DNA of 59,457 nucleotides from contig JBBHKE010001776.1 in NCBI GenBank assembly GCA_037447655.1, forward strand, positions 385,792 through 445,248, in the 5' to 3' direction. Shown here piece after piece: positions 11,478 through 23,663 of the stretch; within the stretch, counting starts at the first letter, position 1; every line of letters starts with the position of its first letter. The position numbers and the translations under genes are program-made. The notes beneath the pieces are model-generated. The model made no database searches. It saw nothing but the letters and a program-made list of their open reading frames with translations, and was not told where the DNA came from. Source of the stretch: Zygnema cylindricum. Taxonomy: Eukaryota > Streptophyta > Zygnematophyceae > Zygnematales > Zygnemataceae.

Positions 11478-14400
11478 CTAGTCAATCTTTAATTTTAGAC
11501 CACACTTCTCCCTCCAGAAAATTAGCTTAGGGGAAGGCACAAGTTTGGTCATCATATATGCTACCATCTCGCTATCTAGTCGATACTCTAAACTAATTAT
11601 TTTGTTTTTCTCTCTAATAAGCTGAGTCCAATGTCCATGTGTTTGGATTTAAAATGATGTTTAGGATTGGCAGAAATAGCGATTGCTACCTGATTATCAC
11701 AAATATATTTATGCACACCACTCTTAAGGTGACCAAGCTCACCAAGCAAAGACTTGACCCACATCAATTCTTTTACACCAGAGCAAGATGCCTTATACTC
11801 AGCCTCCATGGTGGAATGAGCAATAACCTTTTGCTATTTGCTACTCCAAAAGCAAGCCCCATCACCCACATATAATACATATCCAGAAGTACATCTCCTC
11901 ATCGGAGCATCACCATAACTGGCATCACTCGAAGTGGTGATGTCAGTATTCTCCCCACCCAAATGCAACCATAGATCCCTAGTTCCTATCAAATATCTAA
12001 GGACTATCTTAGATGCCTCCCAATCCCTCTTAGTGGGAGCTTTTAGACTTCTACTCAGCACTCCTACAGCTGCAGCTAAATCTGGCCGGGTACAATTCAT
12101 AAAATAGATTAGACTTCCCACTACTTGCTTGTAATGAATAGTCTGCATCAACTTCTGTTCATCAGAAGATAATTCCTCGTCTAATACTATGACTCCTTCT
12201 TCCTCACTCCCCTCACTTCCCTTCTTCAACTCCATTATAGTTGTACAACTATTAGCTTTATCCATCTGAAATTTTTCAAGCATGTTCCCTATTGCTTCTT
12301 TTTGAGTCAATCTTATAATCTTTCTTTTTCGGTCTCTTTCTACTTGAATTCCCAAAAAATATTTTGCTTCCCCCATATCCTTCATTTCAAATCTCCCCTT
12401 AAGATCGGTTTTTAGTTTATTAATTTTTTTTTATTGATTTACTTAAAACAAGCAAATCATCAACATAATTTGCAATATATATAAAACCTTCCTCGTCTTC
12501 GAAAACATAGATTGAGTGATCTGAGCTGATCCGGATATATCCTAGACCAATAAGAAACTCATCAAGCTTCTTATTCCACTGTCGATGCGCCTGTTTCAAA
12601 CCATAAAGAGATTTAATCAGCCGACATACCTTACTCTCCTCTCCTTCCTCCACAAATCCTTCGGGTTGTCCCATTAAGATCTCCTCTCCCAATTCTCCAT
12701 GCAAAAAGGCTGTCTTGATGTCCATCTGGTGCACTTCCATGTCTTCCGCTGCTGCCAGGCTGAGAAGTATGCGGACGGAGGGAAATCTGACGACCAGGGC
12801 AAAGGTTTCCTCGTAGTCAATTCCCTCTTTTTGTGTAAATCCCTTTGCCACTAATCGGTCCTTATAACGCTCAATTGTGTTATCAGGGTTCAGTTTTAAT
12901 TTGAAAACCCACTTACAACTGATTGGTTTTCGGTTAGGTGGACAATCCACCAGCTCCCAAGTATCGGCTGCCATAATTGAGGCCATCTCCTCATTGATGA
13001 CTCTCTTCCACTGATTTCTTTCTGGGCGAGTCATCGCCTCTCCATAAGTTTGAGGTTTATCTTGATGAGATAGTTTTGTTACCTTGTTATTAACATGTTT
13101 TTCCTGCAATCTTTTGCTACTTCTTCTTCACCCCTCAAAATCTGTTGCCGGAATATATGGTTCTCGTGGGTTCTTTCGAACAATCTCGGCTTCTCCCCTG
13201 TCCCTTCATTCCGAATTAGTTTCCACTACGTCTTCTGTTTCGGGTAGAGTTGTCACTGGAGTTTCCGCAGCCGAGTTCTTTTCGGTGTCATCGGAATTTT
13301 TTGACTCAAATCTGATTTTTAGTGATTTTGTATACTTGAAGGGATCCACGGACTTTCCTTCATCCATAACTACCAGATGCTTTACTTAGATTATATCTTC
13401 CATTTTTAGATCATAAACTCTATATCCATAAACATCCTCATCATATCCTAATAAGTATCCTGGTTTTCCTTCAGGATCTAGCTTCCAATTAGACCGATTT
13501 GTATCTAGACTGAATACTTGACTGCCGAAAACCTTTAAGTGAGATATGTCTCGTTTCCGACCTGTCCATCTCTCATAAGGTGTTTGATATTTTATAGCTG
13601 AAGTAAGAACTCTATTTTTAAGGTAATTAGCAAAGTTCATTGCTTCGGCCCAAAATCTTTTTCCTATCTTTTTGTCCGACAACATACTTCTAGCACTATC
13701 ACTTAGTGTCGTTTTTAATCTTTCAGCTACCCCATTCTGTTCTGGGTTTTCTGGAATTGTTTTTTGGTGTTGGACTCCATCTTCCCTCAGAAAATCCTCA
13801 AACTCGTTAGAAGTATACTCTCCACCATTTCACTCTTTACTCTCTTGATTGGAGTTTCATGGAGTTTTTCGCTCCATATTTTATATTGTCTAAAACAATC
13901 CTGAGCCTCTGACTTGTTTTTCAAAAAATACACCCTAGAATACCGAGACCAATCATCAGTGATAGTCATTATAAATCTCTTCCCTCCCGGTGAGGGCACT
14001 TTAGCCAGTCCCCAAATATCTGTGTGTACTAGATCTAGATTTTTTTCACCCTTATAAGTGGCAGTTTTGGGAAAGAGTAATCTGTGTGCTTTACCTTGAG
14101 CACATCCACTACAATCACTTATATTATCACTCTCACTGAACTAAATCCCTTCCACCACTCCCATCTTTTTCATCTCTCTTAACTTATCTAGATTCACATG
14201 CCCAAGCCTCTTATGCCACATCATAATATCATGAACACCAGCATAACAAAGTTTCTTTGTTTTATTACTTAAAATCAGCCTAAACATCCCTTGGCTACCT
14301 TTCTCAGCAATGAAATAGACCTCTTCCTCAAAACTAGTAATAAAGACTCCTTCCCTAGTGCTAGTAAAAAAACCCTTATCATCTAATACAGGTGTAGAGA

Positions 14401-15768
14401 TGAGGTTTTTGTTCAGCTCCGGAATATACAATACATCAGAGAATGTTACTATAGATGTCTTTCCTTCTGCTAACACTTTCAGATTTACCGATCCTACAAG
14501 AGTAGTAGTGGCTATCCTCCCATCCTCGTACTCTATCTCTACGGTGGGAATCTTTCTTATCTTAGTGAACAGGTGCTTATCCTTACACATGTGCATGGAG
14601 GCACTTGAATCTACAATCTAGCCTGCTTCACCTTTCAATCCACCGTAAGCACATTTCTGCCTTCGTGGAATTTCGACCTTGTTTTTCGCCTCCCACTCCT
14701 CATCCAATAAGAGCTCATCGTCCTCGTCCTCGGATTCCGCCTCATGTACTTGTGTCACAAGGGCCTTTTTCTTTCCTCTCGGGGTTCCACCGGTCTGCCC
14801 CTCCTTTAACTGAAGCTCGGTTAGCTTAGTGCACTCTGCCATATAGTGCCCCGGTTTCTTACAAAAATGACACAAACCTTTGGGAGCCCTTGGTCCGAAC
14901 TCGTCGGCTTGATTTTTATGCTCCCATCCCCCATAGTTTTCGACCGGTTTCCGAGAATCCTTGTTCTTCCAATTGGTCGAAGTTGCCAAGGCTTGGCCAC
15001 TCTTTCCACCCTTTAGGATCTCAATCGTATTCTCCCGAACGAGAATCATCTCTACCCTTGAGTTCCATATCCACCTTGAGTCCGGCAAGTCCTGCACACG
15101 GTTGACTATGTTCTCGAACTCATCAGGTAACTTCATCAGTAAATAGTTAACCTTTTTTTTTCACTAAAATCTTTTCTCGCACTTTGTAGCTCCATGAAGA
15201 GTGTAGCAAGCTCATTGCAAAAATCCAACATTTTCCCCCATATGTTTACATATTCCTTAACTTTATGATGAGCCAAGTGTTGTTGCTAAATCGTACCACT
15301 TCGGTACATCTCTATGAGAGCCATCCACAAATCAGATGCCCTTTCTACCTGCAAATGAGGACATGCAAGTCCTTGAGTAAGATGGCATAGGATGAAGTGC
15401 TTTGCCGCCATATTGTTGAAATCCCAGGTATCAGTATCATTCTACTCGTTCCTTGGAATAGGTGACACGAATGTTGAACTAGTTGCTATTGGTGAGGTCG
15501 TCTCCTTCTCCGCTGCTTTGTCCACCACCTCTCCTTCCTTTGTCTCCTCCGTTGAAGATGGATCTGCTTTCCTTGTGAGTATGCTTCCTCCAAACCCTGG
15601 AGTGACTCCAAGACTTGATGGACGCCCCACTCGTCCACTCACTATCCCCCAAAACCTTTTCTCGCATAGAGATCCTATCATCATACTTTCCCAGTATATA
15701 AAGCCAATTCCATTAAAGATGGGTACCCTAGAGGGTGGGCCCATAACCTGAAACTCTGAGACCTCCAT
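11478..15768 (-). pseudogene. E1 gag-pol relic
   Basis: Reading starts at the ATG at 15768, inside the LTR (MEVSEFQVMGPPSRVP). Order on the minus strand: Gag; zinc knuckle CHFCKKPGHYMAEC near 14870; protease-like DSSASMHMC near 14600; integrase zinc-binding region with HKRLGHVNLDKL and CSGCAQGKAH, then its catalytic core; reverse transcriptase with FLHGE and YVDDLLVLS near 12450; RNase H with DASYGDAP near 11910. The frame is broken by a UAG in gag, by further stops and by several shifts, so no working polyprotein is made. The gag UAG is at the same codon as in E5. Confidence 0.85.
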
Positions 15769-16811
15769 AAGTCCACAAAGTGGACACCTTCTAAAAAGCC
15801 TCTAAGATAGCCCTGACCCCTTTGTGTTTCAGCAAGAATAACTACCACCTTGGCTGACAAAGACTCTAACCACCTTCACCCCTGTGAAGGCAAGACTCCC
15901 TTGAGTGTATAGCAAAAAGAATCTCTGAATTTGCTCCCCTGAGCAGTAAGTTATGAAGGGTCAAAGTTGACCTTTGGTACAGAAGTTCTCTAGGAGAGAG
16001 GGTCCTATCTACCATTTTTTTCTAAGTCCTATCTCTCTCACAAACATTATCTACTGATGTATGGACCAATCATATTACTCTTTCGTACACAAAAGTATAG
16101 TTGCCGGTGTACTTTCTGTACAGACAATGTACGGCATGCCTAAATGTCGACACGTGGTATATCTGGATTTGCTCCCTTAATTATCGAAGATGCCGCGATC
16201 CAATATTATTCTGCCACGTGTCATCCGATGTGGCGATGACCATAAGCCGCCGAAATCCTCTTCCGCGATCTCGGCATTTATTCCTGCTGTCCGATTAAAT
16301 GCATATTTAATCGTAGCCGTCATTAATACCTGCGCGGTATTCGTTTCGCTATCGAAACAAATGCGCGGTACTTGTTCCTTGTCCGTACCTTAATCCGTAC
16401 TTTTACATAACTGGATCTATGTATCCCGTATACAGTTGCAGTTAAATGAATTATCCTACTTAATTATATTTAAATAAATATCAAACCCAATACCATGTAT
16501 CATTAGTCTTAGACTTAAAGGTTAGGATTAGCGACTACCGGCTATCTATTATTCCGTAGGTACGAGGATCAATACTTGGTTCTGACATCTACCCTTTTAG
16601 TAAATAAACTTATTGGTAAATAAACTAATATATTTCCCGTAAATCTCTGGATAGCCAAAGCAGCCATGGCTCTAGTTTCCACTCCAACTTCCCAGTGACT
16701 GCGACAAGTGTGGGAGTTGGAGAGAGAAGTTAGAGATAGACTGCCTCGGCTTCTTTCCGTATTTTAATTTAGACCTAGAAAATACTTAAAAAAGAACCAT
16801 CAATTTCTACA
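15749..16811 (-). repeat. E1 5' LTR
   Basis: 1063 bp, starting TGAAACTCTGAG and ending TTTCTACA on the plus strand. It carries the gag ATG near its inner end (plus CAT at 15766-15768) and abuts the primer-binding site at 15748. Confidence 0.9.
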
Positions 16812-16873
16812 TTCTATAACCACTATTACCAGTTATTTGATTTATCGTGATATTTTCGCCACTTAAAACAACT
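16812..16873. mobile_element. Right end of short TIR element M1
   Basis: Starting with TTCTA after E1, this stretch matches the right end of M3 (accgataact...tatcgcgataaattt...acacaacatt) and ends near ACTTAAAACAAC. With 10067-10401 it rebuilds a roughly 400-bp element. Confidence 0.55.
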
Positions 16874-17047
16874 TTTCTCCATGCACACTTTTCGGATTGT
16901 TAATCAGAGGCTGCCAATAGAAAGGTTAGAATCTTGCCCTCCAATAGCAAGCACCCGACTGAGAATCTGACAAATGTGCACGAAAAAAAATGTTCTTAGT
17001 GGGGAAAAAAAATTAACACTAATAACAATTAGAGGTGTAGTGATTAT

Positions 17048-17484
17048 TAGGGTTGTCTATCGGTAACCATTTGTAAATAACATATATGAACCTTTTTTTT
17101 AACCACCGATATTCGTTATGTTGGTTTGATATGTGTGTAACGAAATTATCGCTATAAATTTTCGATGTATCGCAATGGGTTACTGATAATTATCGGGTCC
17201 ATAACGGTTGAAGATAAATTCCGTACTATGGTACGGAATGGATTGTGATTTTTTTTCCAAATGCCCCCCCTCTTGTCATGATATACAATCTCCGTAGTCA
17301 TTTAGTACTTTGCTTTTGTACCTGACGACTCCTCCCAACAGATAACCATTGATGATGATTTTTGTTGGTTACGGAGCGACATATCGGGACCCCTCACCGT
17401 TCAATAATCTCATAATGCTTTCATGTGAATACTTGTGAATTTACGATTTTATCGCGATAAGTTTTTTCCCTATACACAACATTA
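17048..17484. mobile_element. Short TIR element M2 (hAT-like MITE)
   Basis: 437 bp with ends TAGGGTTGTCTATCGG and, on the other strand, TAATGTTGTGTATAGGG, an imperfect inverted repeat. The interior has repeated TATCG/CGATA words, TATCGCGATAA near the right end, and no reading frame. M1 and M3 share the layout. No matching target duplication could be seen. Confidence 0.65.
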
Positions 17485-18129
17485 CAACGTGAATAGCTAT
17501 TAGAGTTAAAAAATACTTAATGAAAACAAACAATTAGTGTAAATAAACAATTAGTGTTAGCAACTCTCTTTTGGGTGAAAATGCCTAAAGCCAGCAAAAA
17601 AATAACTCTAATTTATACACCCAACATTAATTTGGATACAAATTCCCATATTGTAGCCGCAACAATATATGTTCACATATTCGAACATGTGAGAACAGGT
17701 TTGCTCGACTTTCTATCGTCTTTATGACCGGGAGTCAAGTTTGAGTACGCTTTTCAGTTGCGACGCACTCAATTTTCAATGTCAACGCATTTGTTGTACA
17801 TTTATTATGTACGTTAATACGAAAAAATGAACAAATTTATCACGGAATGACGTATTTTGTACATTAAATTATTTAAAAACAGCTGAAATTATGTTATTTA
17901 TTGCTAATTAAACAAAACATATATTAACTTAAAAAAAATAGAGTTATAAATTATATTATAAGATCGAGGATCAAAATTTGGGGGCGCCGAATTAACGGTC
18001 ATAGTGATTCACGGTGTGGTAAGTACATTATGCTTGGAGGCCGGCCGATGAATGACAAAATTAAATCTAACGGATGTAAAAATTGAATGGATTGTGATGA
18101 TGACTCGCTTCTCATTGGATTGACGAACA
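17485..18129. other. AT-rich DNA without recognisable features
   Basis: No long frame, clear repeat or RNA gene was found. A short direct duplication of AACAATTAGTGT(A/T)A lies near 17527-17562. Confidence 0.45.
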
Positions 18130-19130
18130 TATTTTTTTCCTAACAAAAAATGAATGATGAATATTTTATTATGAAAAACGCGATGGTTAAACCATCAAAG
18201 TACAAAACTTGATTGAAATGTAAAATTGTTAACTACCATTAAAAGCTAGAAATGGAAAACCAATGAACATAAACAAACTTTAAAAGGTAACCAACACTAA
18301 GAGTAAAAACAATGAAAACATAAAAAACAAAATCAAACACTAAATCTAAAGTACAAGAGCACTTAAAATTACACTATACAAAGGCTCTAAATGACAAAAA
18401 GGGTCGTCGGCCTAGAGACTAAAACAAGTCTACACTAAAGGTCTGAGGAACGAATATCATCAATGTGCACCGGGTGGCGAGGATAAATTTCGCTGGCCAC
18501 GATCATCGTTCACCACCGTGCTTTATCGGATAACGACGGATGCTTCAGATCGTTAAAAGGCAACAAAGATACGTTGGCGGTAAAAGGCTGACATGAGAGT
18601 CAAGGGAGGGCTGCTAGGTCCTCGGGCCTCGAACGACCGTCGAGCACAATCACGGATGAAGTTGTCAAACGACGAGTTCAAGGTCCCAACTATCTCGAAA
18701 GCAAATGGTATGAAGTTGTTGGTTGGGTCGCGATGAGCGTAATCGCGTTCTTTAGAGGCCGCCGCATCTCGAGCTTCAACACCAGTATGTAATGCCGCAC
18801 GCGTTGAAACATGGGATCCCGTCGTGTCGGTCAAAACTACATCCCCGGTGTTTCTTCTGCGCCTTGCAAAAACACGAGGTCCACGCGAGGGCCGCGCACT
18901 CCCTTAGATTGAGAACGTGGCGGGAGGATATGCGACACCTCACGTTTCACTTTGTACCCGGTTCCACTACCCACCGAGGCGATTGCATCTCGAACCGTAT
19001 CATGTGCGGCTGTACGTTCCCCACCATGTGAACAACGCAGCAAATGGACGCCCTGCTCATCTATAGATTGGCCACAAACGAAACGAGGCTTAAAAAAACA
19101 ATTTATGTAATGCATAGTTGTTCCAATCAT
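18130..19130 (-). pseudogene. C-terminal fragment of a LINE-like RT protein with Cys/His finger and endonuclease-like domain
   Basis: Minus-strand frames at 19130-18837 and 18834-18553 follow each other with a frame change. The first has CGQSIDEQGVHLLRC followed by GGERTAAHDTVRDAI, a Cys...His...Cys finger, then ILPPRSQSKGVRGPRVDLVFL. The second has NNFIPFAFEIVGTLNSSFDNF. A finger followed by an (R)VD core is typical of the C-terminal restriction-like endonuclease of R2/NeSL-type LINEs; that identity is my inference. Downstream, 18552-18130 is AT-rich and ends in a T run, fitting a 3' UTR and poly(A). The reverse transcriptase fragment at 22930-23660 may be from the same family. Confidence 0.55.
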
Positions 19131-19595
19131 ATTTTACGCACAATTCAAACGCGCGAATAATACGTAGAAACCGGAGAGGTCGATTTGAAAAAAATCGTAA
19201 ATATCGTTTATAAATTTATGTTAGTACATTTCTGTACATGTGTGTACATTCGTACACATTTCAAACTTACCACTCGCAAATAGTGTGACGCTGCAACGTC
19301 TCTTTTCAAAATTATCCGTACATGAACAATAAAATTCCGTACATTCTCCCTGAAATTTTTGTTCAGTTTATCAGACAAAAAATACTAACACGTGCAACGT
19401 ATCTTGTCGTCAAATTTTCTATATTTTCCGTAAGAAATTGTACAGCTACCGTAAAATACCATACAATTTCCGTAAATTGTCCGTTCAGTTTACCTAACAA
19501 AAAGTACATCGCGTTTTTTTGCGATTTTTCCAAAAGTCATAAATAATACGTAAAAATCGGTAAAAATGAAAAATCACGCGATTTGAACAACTATG
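19113..19595. mobile_element. Short TIR element (MITE) beside the LINE fragment
   Basis: The ends CATAGTTGTTCCAATC and GATTTGAACAACTATG are inverted repeats, with further inverted matching inward (AATAATACGTA on both arms). Flanks are ATGTAATG on the left and ATGTACAC on the right, which share only the first five bases. The interior is rich in GTACA and CCGTA words and has no frame. Confidence 0.5.
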
Positions 19596-20034
19596 ATGTA
19601 CACCGCCAATCACTATTAGTGTAGAAGTTGTTTTAGCGTATAACAATAATTACTGCTATAAACGCTTTTTGGGAATTTGAAAAATTTCAAAGAAATCATT
19701 TACTCTAATTACAAATTAGGGTTTTTTTTAAATAGTATGGATAATTCTATTTGAGAAATTGGGAATAATTTTAGGGAACCGAATTAGCGTTCAATATGCT
19801 AATAGCGATTGGCGGTGTAGTGAGTCGTTAGGGGGGTGGGCGAGTACTTTACTTGGCATAAAATATGGACAATAACGGCATTCACTTGCCAAAAATGGTT
19901 GCACGACTACGAGCAGTATTCATGAGTTGCGGCGAGTTTGCACGCGTGAAAGTTAATGTTTTTCCACCGTGTTAAACCTGCCCTCATCAATCGTATTTTT
20001 TTTAGCAAAACAAATTAGTTCCGGCCAGTAGGCA
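19596..20034. other. AT-rich spacer
   Basis: No coding frame, no repeat boundary and no RNA gene recognised. Confidence 0.4.
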
Positions 20035-20951
20035 CTTATACAATTCCCGTCAACAGTTTAATTTACGTGAAAAGGTTTGCGGGCAAAACATTTTGGGAAT
20101 TGCTAATCGCAGAGACAATTTTTTCTGCGCGCAGAAAGTTGTCAAAAATTGTACATTTGAATTACAGTATGGTAAAATCTACATACATTTGAGTTTAGGT
20201 TTGACGATCAATCCGTCGAACAACTTTGACCGGCGAAATATTGTAACGACGGTTAAAAAAGTGTCGCGCTTGCGTACGTCGATCGTCATAAAAAAAACAA
20301 TTCACACGGCCGGCGCAAGTTTACGGTAACAAAACTACGACAACCACATGTAAATAAAATGGTTGCGCAAAGGTAGTTTCTCACTTCACCTGAGCTCCAC
20401 TGTGAGAGCATGTGTTGGCAATTGAGTGCGTACTTTATTTTGTTTGTATAAGCGCATTTTACTTTTTCCGTGAATGGGAATCAATGTGAAGTACGTTGTC
20501 AATGTAGGAATGTTGATTCGTAAATAATGTGGCTTCATTTGGTCGCACGTGACGGCGCGCTTTTTATCATTAAGTTTAATCGATATTTTTAGGCGAGTAT
20601 GCTTTCTTATCTTGTACAAAGTTTATTTCATTTCGTGCGAGTTAATCTATACATATGACGTTGTTCTTTATTCGTCACTCTATTTTCTGTACCTTTTGTT
20701 CGTCGCACTATTTCTGTCAAAAGACGAACCCTAAAAAATGAGCTGGTGTAAAAACTGGCGTATGTAAAAAGTATGAAAGTTCTGTCGTATGATTACTTCG
20801 TACGCAGATATATGGTAAGCAAGTGAAAATTTGAAGTTAAGTTTGTCGGTGCTAAAAATCATAAGGATATTCAATATCGGATCGTAGCTTACGTGGTGCC
20901 AATCAATTTAGAAAACGTGGATTACAAACTCTTCGTGATGGAACATCGACT

Positions 20952-21762
20952 CAGGGCGTGTTCCCATGTGTTCAAGTAAGGGTTTTTTTTTGTCGTTTTC
21001 ATAGAAAATGGGACTTCCCACGAGAAAATAGTACGCCGTACGAAAAATGGGCAAAAACACTAGTACATTTTGCTTCATCTTGGAACTTGGAAGGTACTGC
21101 AATTTGGCGTTATTATCATCGCGAGCCACTTCCAGCTCATCTTCTCACTTAAACTGCAATCAAAATACTACCACATTGACGAATAGAAAACTTGGTTTGC
21201 ACGCGTCACACGTTTTCATTTTTTTTTTTGAAGTTGGGAGAGTATACGAAAATAAATTTGTTTGTCCGTTTGCAAACAATTCGTTCGTTTGTTTGGTTAT
21301 ACGGACAAGCAGTCGAGCAGGATCCACCAGAACTATGCACATGGCAGTGAAAGAAAGCCCGACGTCTACAATGTCACGTTGAACATTCAATGACACTTTC
21401 ACTACAGTACTGTACAGCCCATTTGTAGACGTATGCGATTGCTTATGTTGTCCACATGTGGGCGTCTACAAATGTCAAGAGCTCGTTGGCATCGACAAAT
21501 GTCCGTAGTATGTCAAGAGCTCGTTGTAGTGTACAAATATCTACAGTTTGTCCGGAGCTCGTTGGCGTCTACAAATGTCAACAGTTTGTTGGCGTCTACA
21601 GGTCTCCCAAGATATTGGTGACGTCTGTAACTGTCACATATTCAAAGTAATGGAGGCGCAAGTAACGATTGACATAGGCACACTTTGAAAAGTAAACCGT
21701 AAAATCTACGCTAAAATCCAAAGTAGCGTTTCAAAGTTTCGGTTACATGGGAACACGCCCTC
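20952..21762. mobile_element. TIR element nested in the long-TIR element
   Basis: The ends CAGGGCGTGTTCCCATGTG and CATGGGAACACGCCCTC form inverted repeats of about 17 bp. The CAGGG-type end is common in hAT elements, but flanking 8-mers do not match, so the class is tentative. The interior holds the 21465-21605 minisatellite and no coherent frame. Confidence 0.6.
21465..21605. repeat. Minisatellite of GGCGTCTACAAATGTC units
   Basis: About five imperfect units of 27 or 38 bp contain GGCGTCTACAAATGTCA and GAGCTCGTT in alternation. They lie within the nested TIR element. Confidence 0.65.
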
Positions 21763-22566
21763 AATCAACACGGTCTGTACAGTTGGCCGTACGATTGCAA
21801 AAACGTCTGATGGAACTTCACCCTTAGTTAAATGTCAGTATGTGCTCTCATAGTGGAGCTCACGTGAAGTAATAAACTACATGAGTGCAACCATTATATG
21901 TACATGTGATTGCCGCAGTTTTGTGACCGTAAACTTACACCGACCGTGTGATTTTTGTTTTGTTTATGACGGTCGACGTTCACAAGCGCGACACTTTTTT
22001 GACTGTCGTTACAATATTTCGCCAGTCAAAGTTGTTCGACAAATTGACCGTCAAATTTGAACTCAAATGTATGTAGTTTGTACTAATATGTACTTCAAAT
22101 ATACAATTTTTGACAACTACCTGCGCGCAACAAAAATTGACTCTGCGATTAGCAATTCCCAACATTTTAAAGACGCACTTCGATCGAAGTTAATCTCACG
22201 TTAAGTAACGGTAATCTGGCCAACAATTTTTCCGTACAGTTTATCTCGACACAGTATTTGTTCAAACGGAAAAGCGATGTGGTAGACACACATTAAACGT
22301 TAATAAATGAATTTCGCTTTTAAAATACTGAACGGTTGCGCTTGCGTTCGGGTTTGGGTAAATCCGTTCACTGTTTTACTATACCTGCCAAACTCCTCCC
22401 CCGTTATTAAATCTGTTCCGGTATTGTGCGAGTAGGCAAAGCAACCGAAATGACGTGGAGTATGTCGTTTTGAGGAGTTTGGCGATTTTGCCAATTTTAG
22501 GAGGTTTGTTGGGTGACATTGTTGAATCGCGCTTCGGCGAACTGAAATAAATATTGGTCGCGTCGT

Positions 22567-22690
22567 AAGCATCAGAGGTCGCAAACGGTCAACCGAAACT
22601 GTGACCGACCATTAACTGACCGCACGCGCCGGATCCGGAACGGATTCGGTTGCCAAATTTTGAGGACCGGGCGGTTGTACATTTTTGGTT
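22567..22690. repeat. Dispersed repeat matching 50920-51010
   Basis: The stretch starting GAGGTCGCAAACGGTCAACC and running through CGGATCCGGAACGGATTCGGTTGCCAA matches the left part of the short element at 50915-51381. It is probably one end of the same TIR family; the other end was not found here. Confidence 0.5.
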
Positions 22691-22929
22691 GTGCGATTTC
22701 TTCGTACGGTTTCAACTAAGGCAGTACGATACTAAGTTTGAAAGGAAAACGACAGAAGGTGAAGGTACGTGCGAGGTGCCGAAGGTCCCACAAATGTATG
22801 GAGGCTTGTTCGAAATCGATACAGTACTGTGTTGTATTATTGTTTTGGAGGAAAAATAAAAGAACACCATGAACAGAAATCGCCCGTAAATGTTATGCTA
22901 AAGCGGCCACGATTATTCCACGAAGAAAG

Positions 22930-23660
22930 GTGATTCGCCAAAATGTTGGAGTTTATGCCGGAAAAAAACATCCAAGACAGCCGGAAAAACGCTTTTCCAC
23001 ATATTTCTCTTCTCCCACATTCCCTAGTGTAGTCACGCTTCTTTTTGTCATTTCACTTGTGGCTTTTTCTAAGCCTACTGGGGGGATCTGTCCAATCCCC
23101 ATTGGTGAAGTTTTGTATCGCTTGGTGGCTCGTGCTATTTACATCCAACTCCAAGGAGCGTTTCACGACCATTTTTCGGCGCATCAATTTTGTGTTGCTA
23201 CGACAAGGGGTTGTGAGGCGGTTATCCATAGCTTGCAAACTGTTTTAGATCTTCCTCTGGATTGGGTGGTCTTTCAGGTGGATGTGGCTAACTCCTTCAA
23301 TAAAATTGATCGTAATGTTATATTCGGAGAGCTACAACATGCCCTTTAACGTATCAACCAATTGTTCCCTTTTGTGCGAGCTTTTTATGCTCGACCTAGC
23401 TCGTTAGTTTGTCCTCTTAAGGGTCCTTAACGTTTATCAGACGGGAATGGTCCCATAGGGGCTTAACCATTACGGTGGAGTTCCATGTGTGTCAGTTCCC
23501 AATTTCATTGAGTCGTTTTGTCGGATTTTCCAAACTGTTGGCACATTCCAGTGTGAAAGGTTTGTTTGTGGAGATAAACATTTGCCGTGTAGGAAAGATT
23601 GTCTGTACACGCATTTTGACCGCCCCTCTGTCAATCTCCCAAAAAAACGTTGAAATTTTG
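22930..23660 (+). pseudogene. Reverse transcriptase fragment of a LINE-like element
   Basis: The frame at 22930-23349 reads KPTGGICPIPIGEVLYRLVAR, then HQFCVATTRGCEAVIHSLQ and DWVVFQVDVANSFNKIDR, the fingers and first palm block of a non-LTR reverse transcriptase (VDVANSFN holds the first catalytic Asp). Beyond a stop, further traces such as FPFVRAFYARPSSLV continue to about 23660 with stops and shifts. The YxDD block is not seen. This RT family is found in plant and algal genomes; the relation to the 18553-19130 fragment is inferred from family knowledge. Confidence 0.65.
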
Positions 23661-23663
23661 TAG

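Larger units (their letters stand above)
10402..16811 (-). mobile_element. E1: Ty1/copia LTR retrotransposon, family F1, inserted in M1
   Basis: Two 1063-bp LTRs (10402-11464 and 15749-16811) flank a minus-strand gag-pol region. Flanking 5-mers are TTTTA (10397-10401) and TTCTA (16812-16816), a one-mismatch target-site duplication inside M1. The primer-binding site is 15734-15748 (minus GGTTATGGGCCCACC), matching the anticodon half of initiator tRNA-Met, and the polypurine tract abuts the left LTR (plus CTCCCCTTATTTT from 11465). Integrase precedes reverse transcriptase, the Ty1/copia order. LTRs differ at several bases per hundred by eye, so this is an older insertion than E3 or E5. Confidence 0.9.
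20035..22220. mobile_element. Long-TIR (foldback) element with a nested TIR element
   Basis: About 20035-20415 and 21844-22220 are inverted copies of each other. Anchors are GGGAATTGCTAATCGCAGAG at 20095 against CTCTGCGATTAGCAATTCCC at 22141, and CTTCACCTGAGCTCCACTG at 20389 against the matching block ending near 21869. Between the arms lies a second TIR element (20952-21762). Long arms with little inside fit a foldback or Mutator-like element; no transposase frame is present, so the class is uncertain. Confidence 0.65.

Noticed and set aside
13084-13389. Plus-strand frames inside copia elements (for example 13084-13389, 34416-34787, 45703-46011)
   Set aside because: All are antisense shadows of gag-pol and repeat in every copy.
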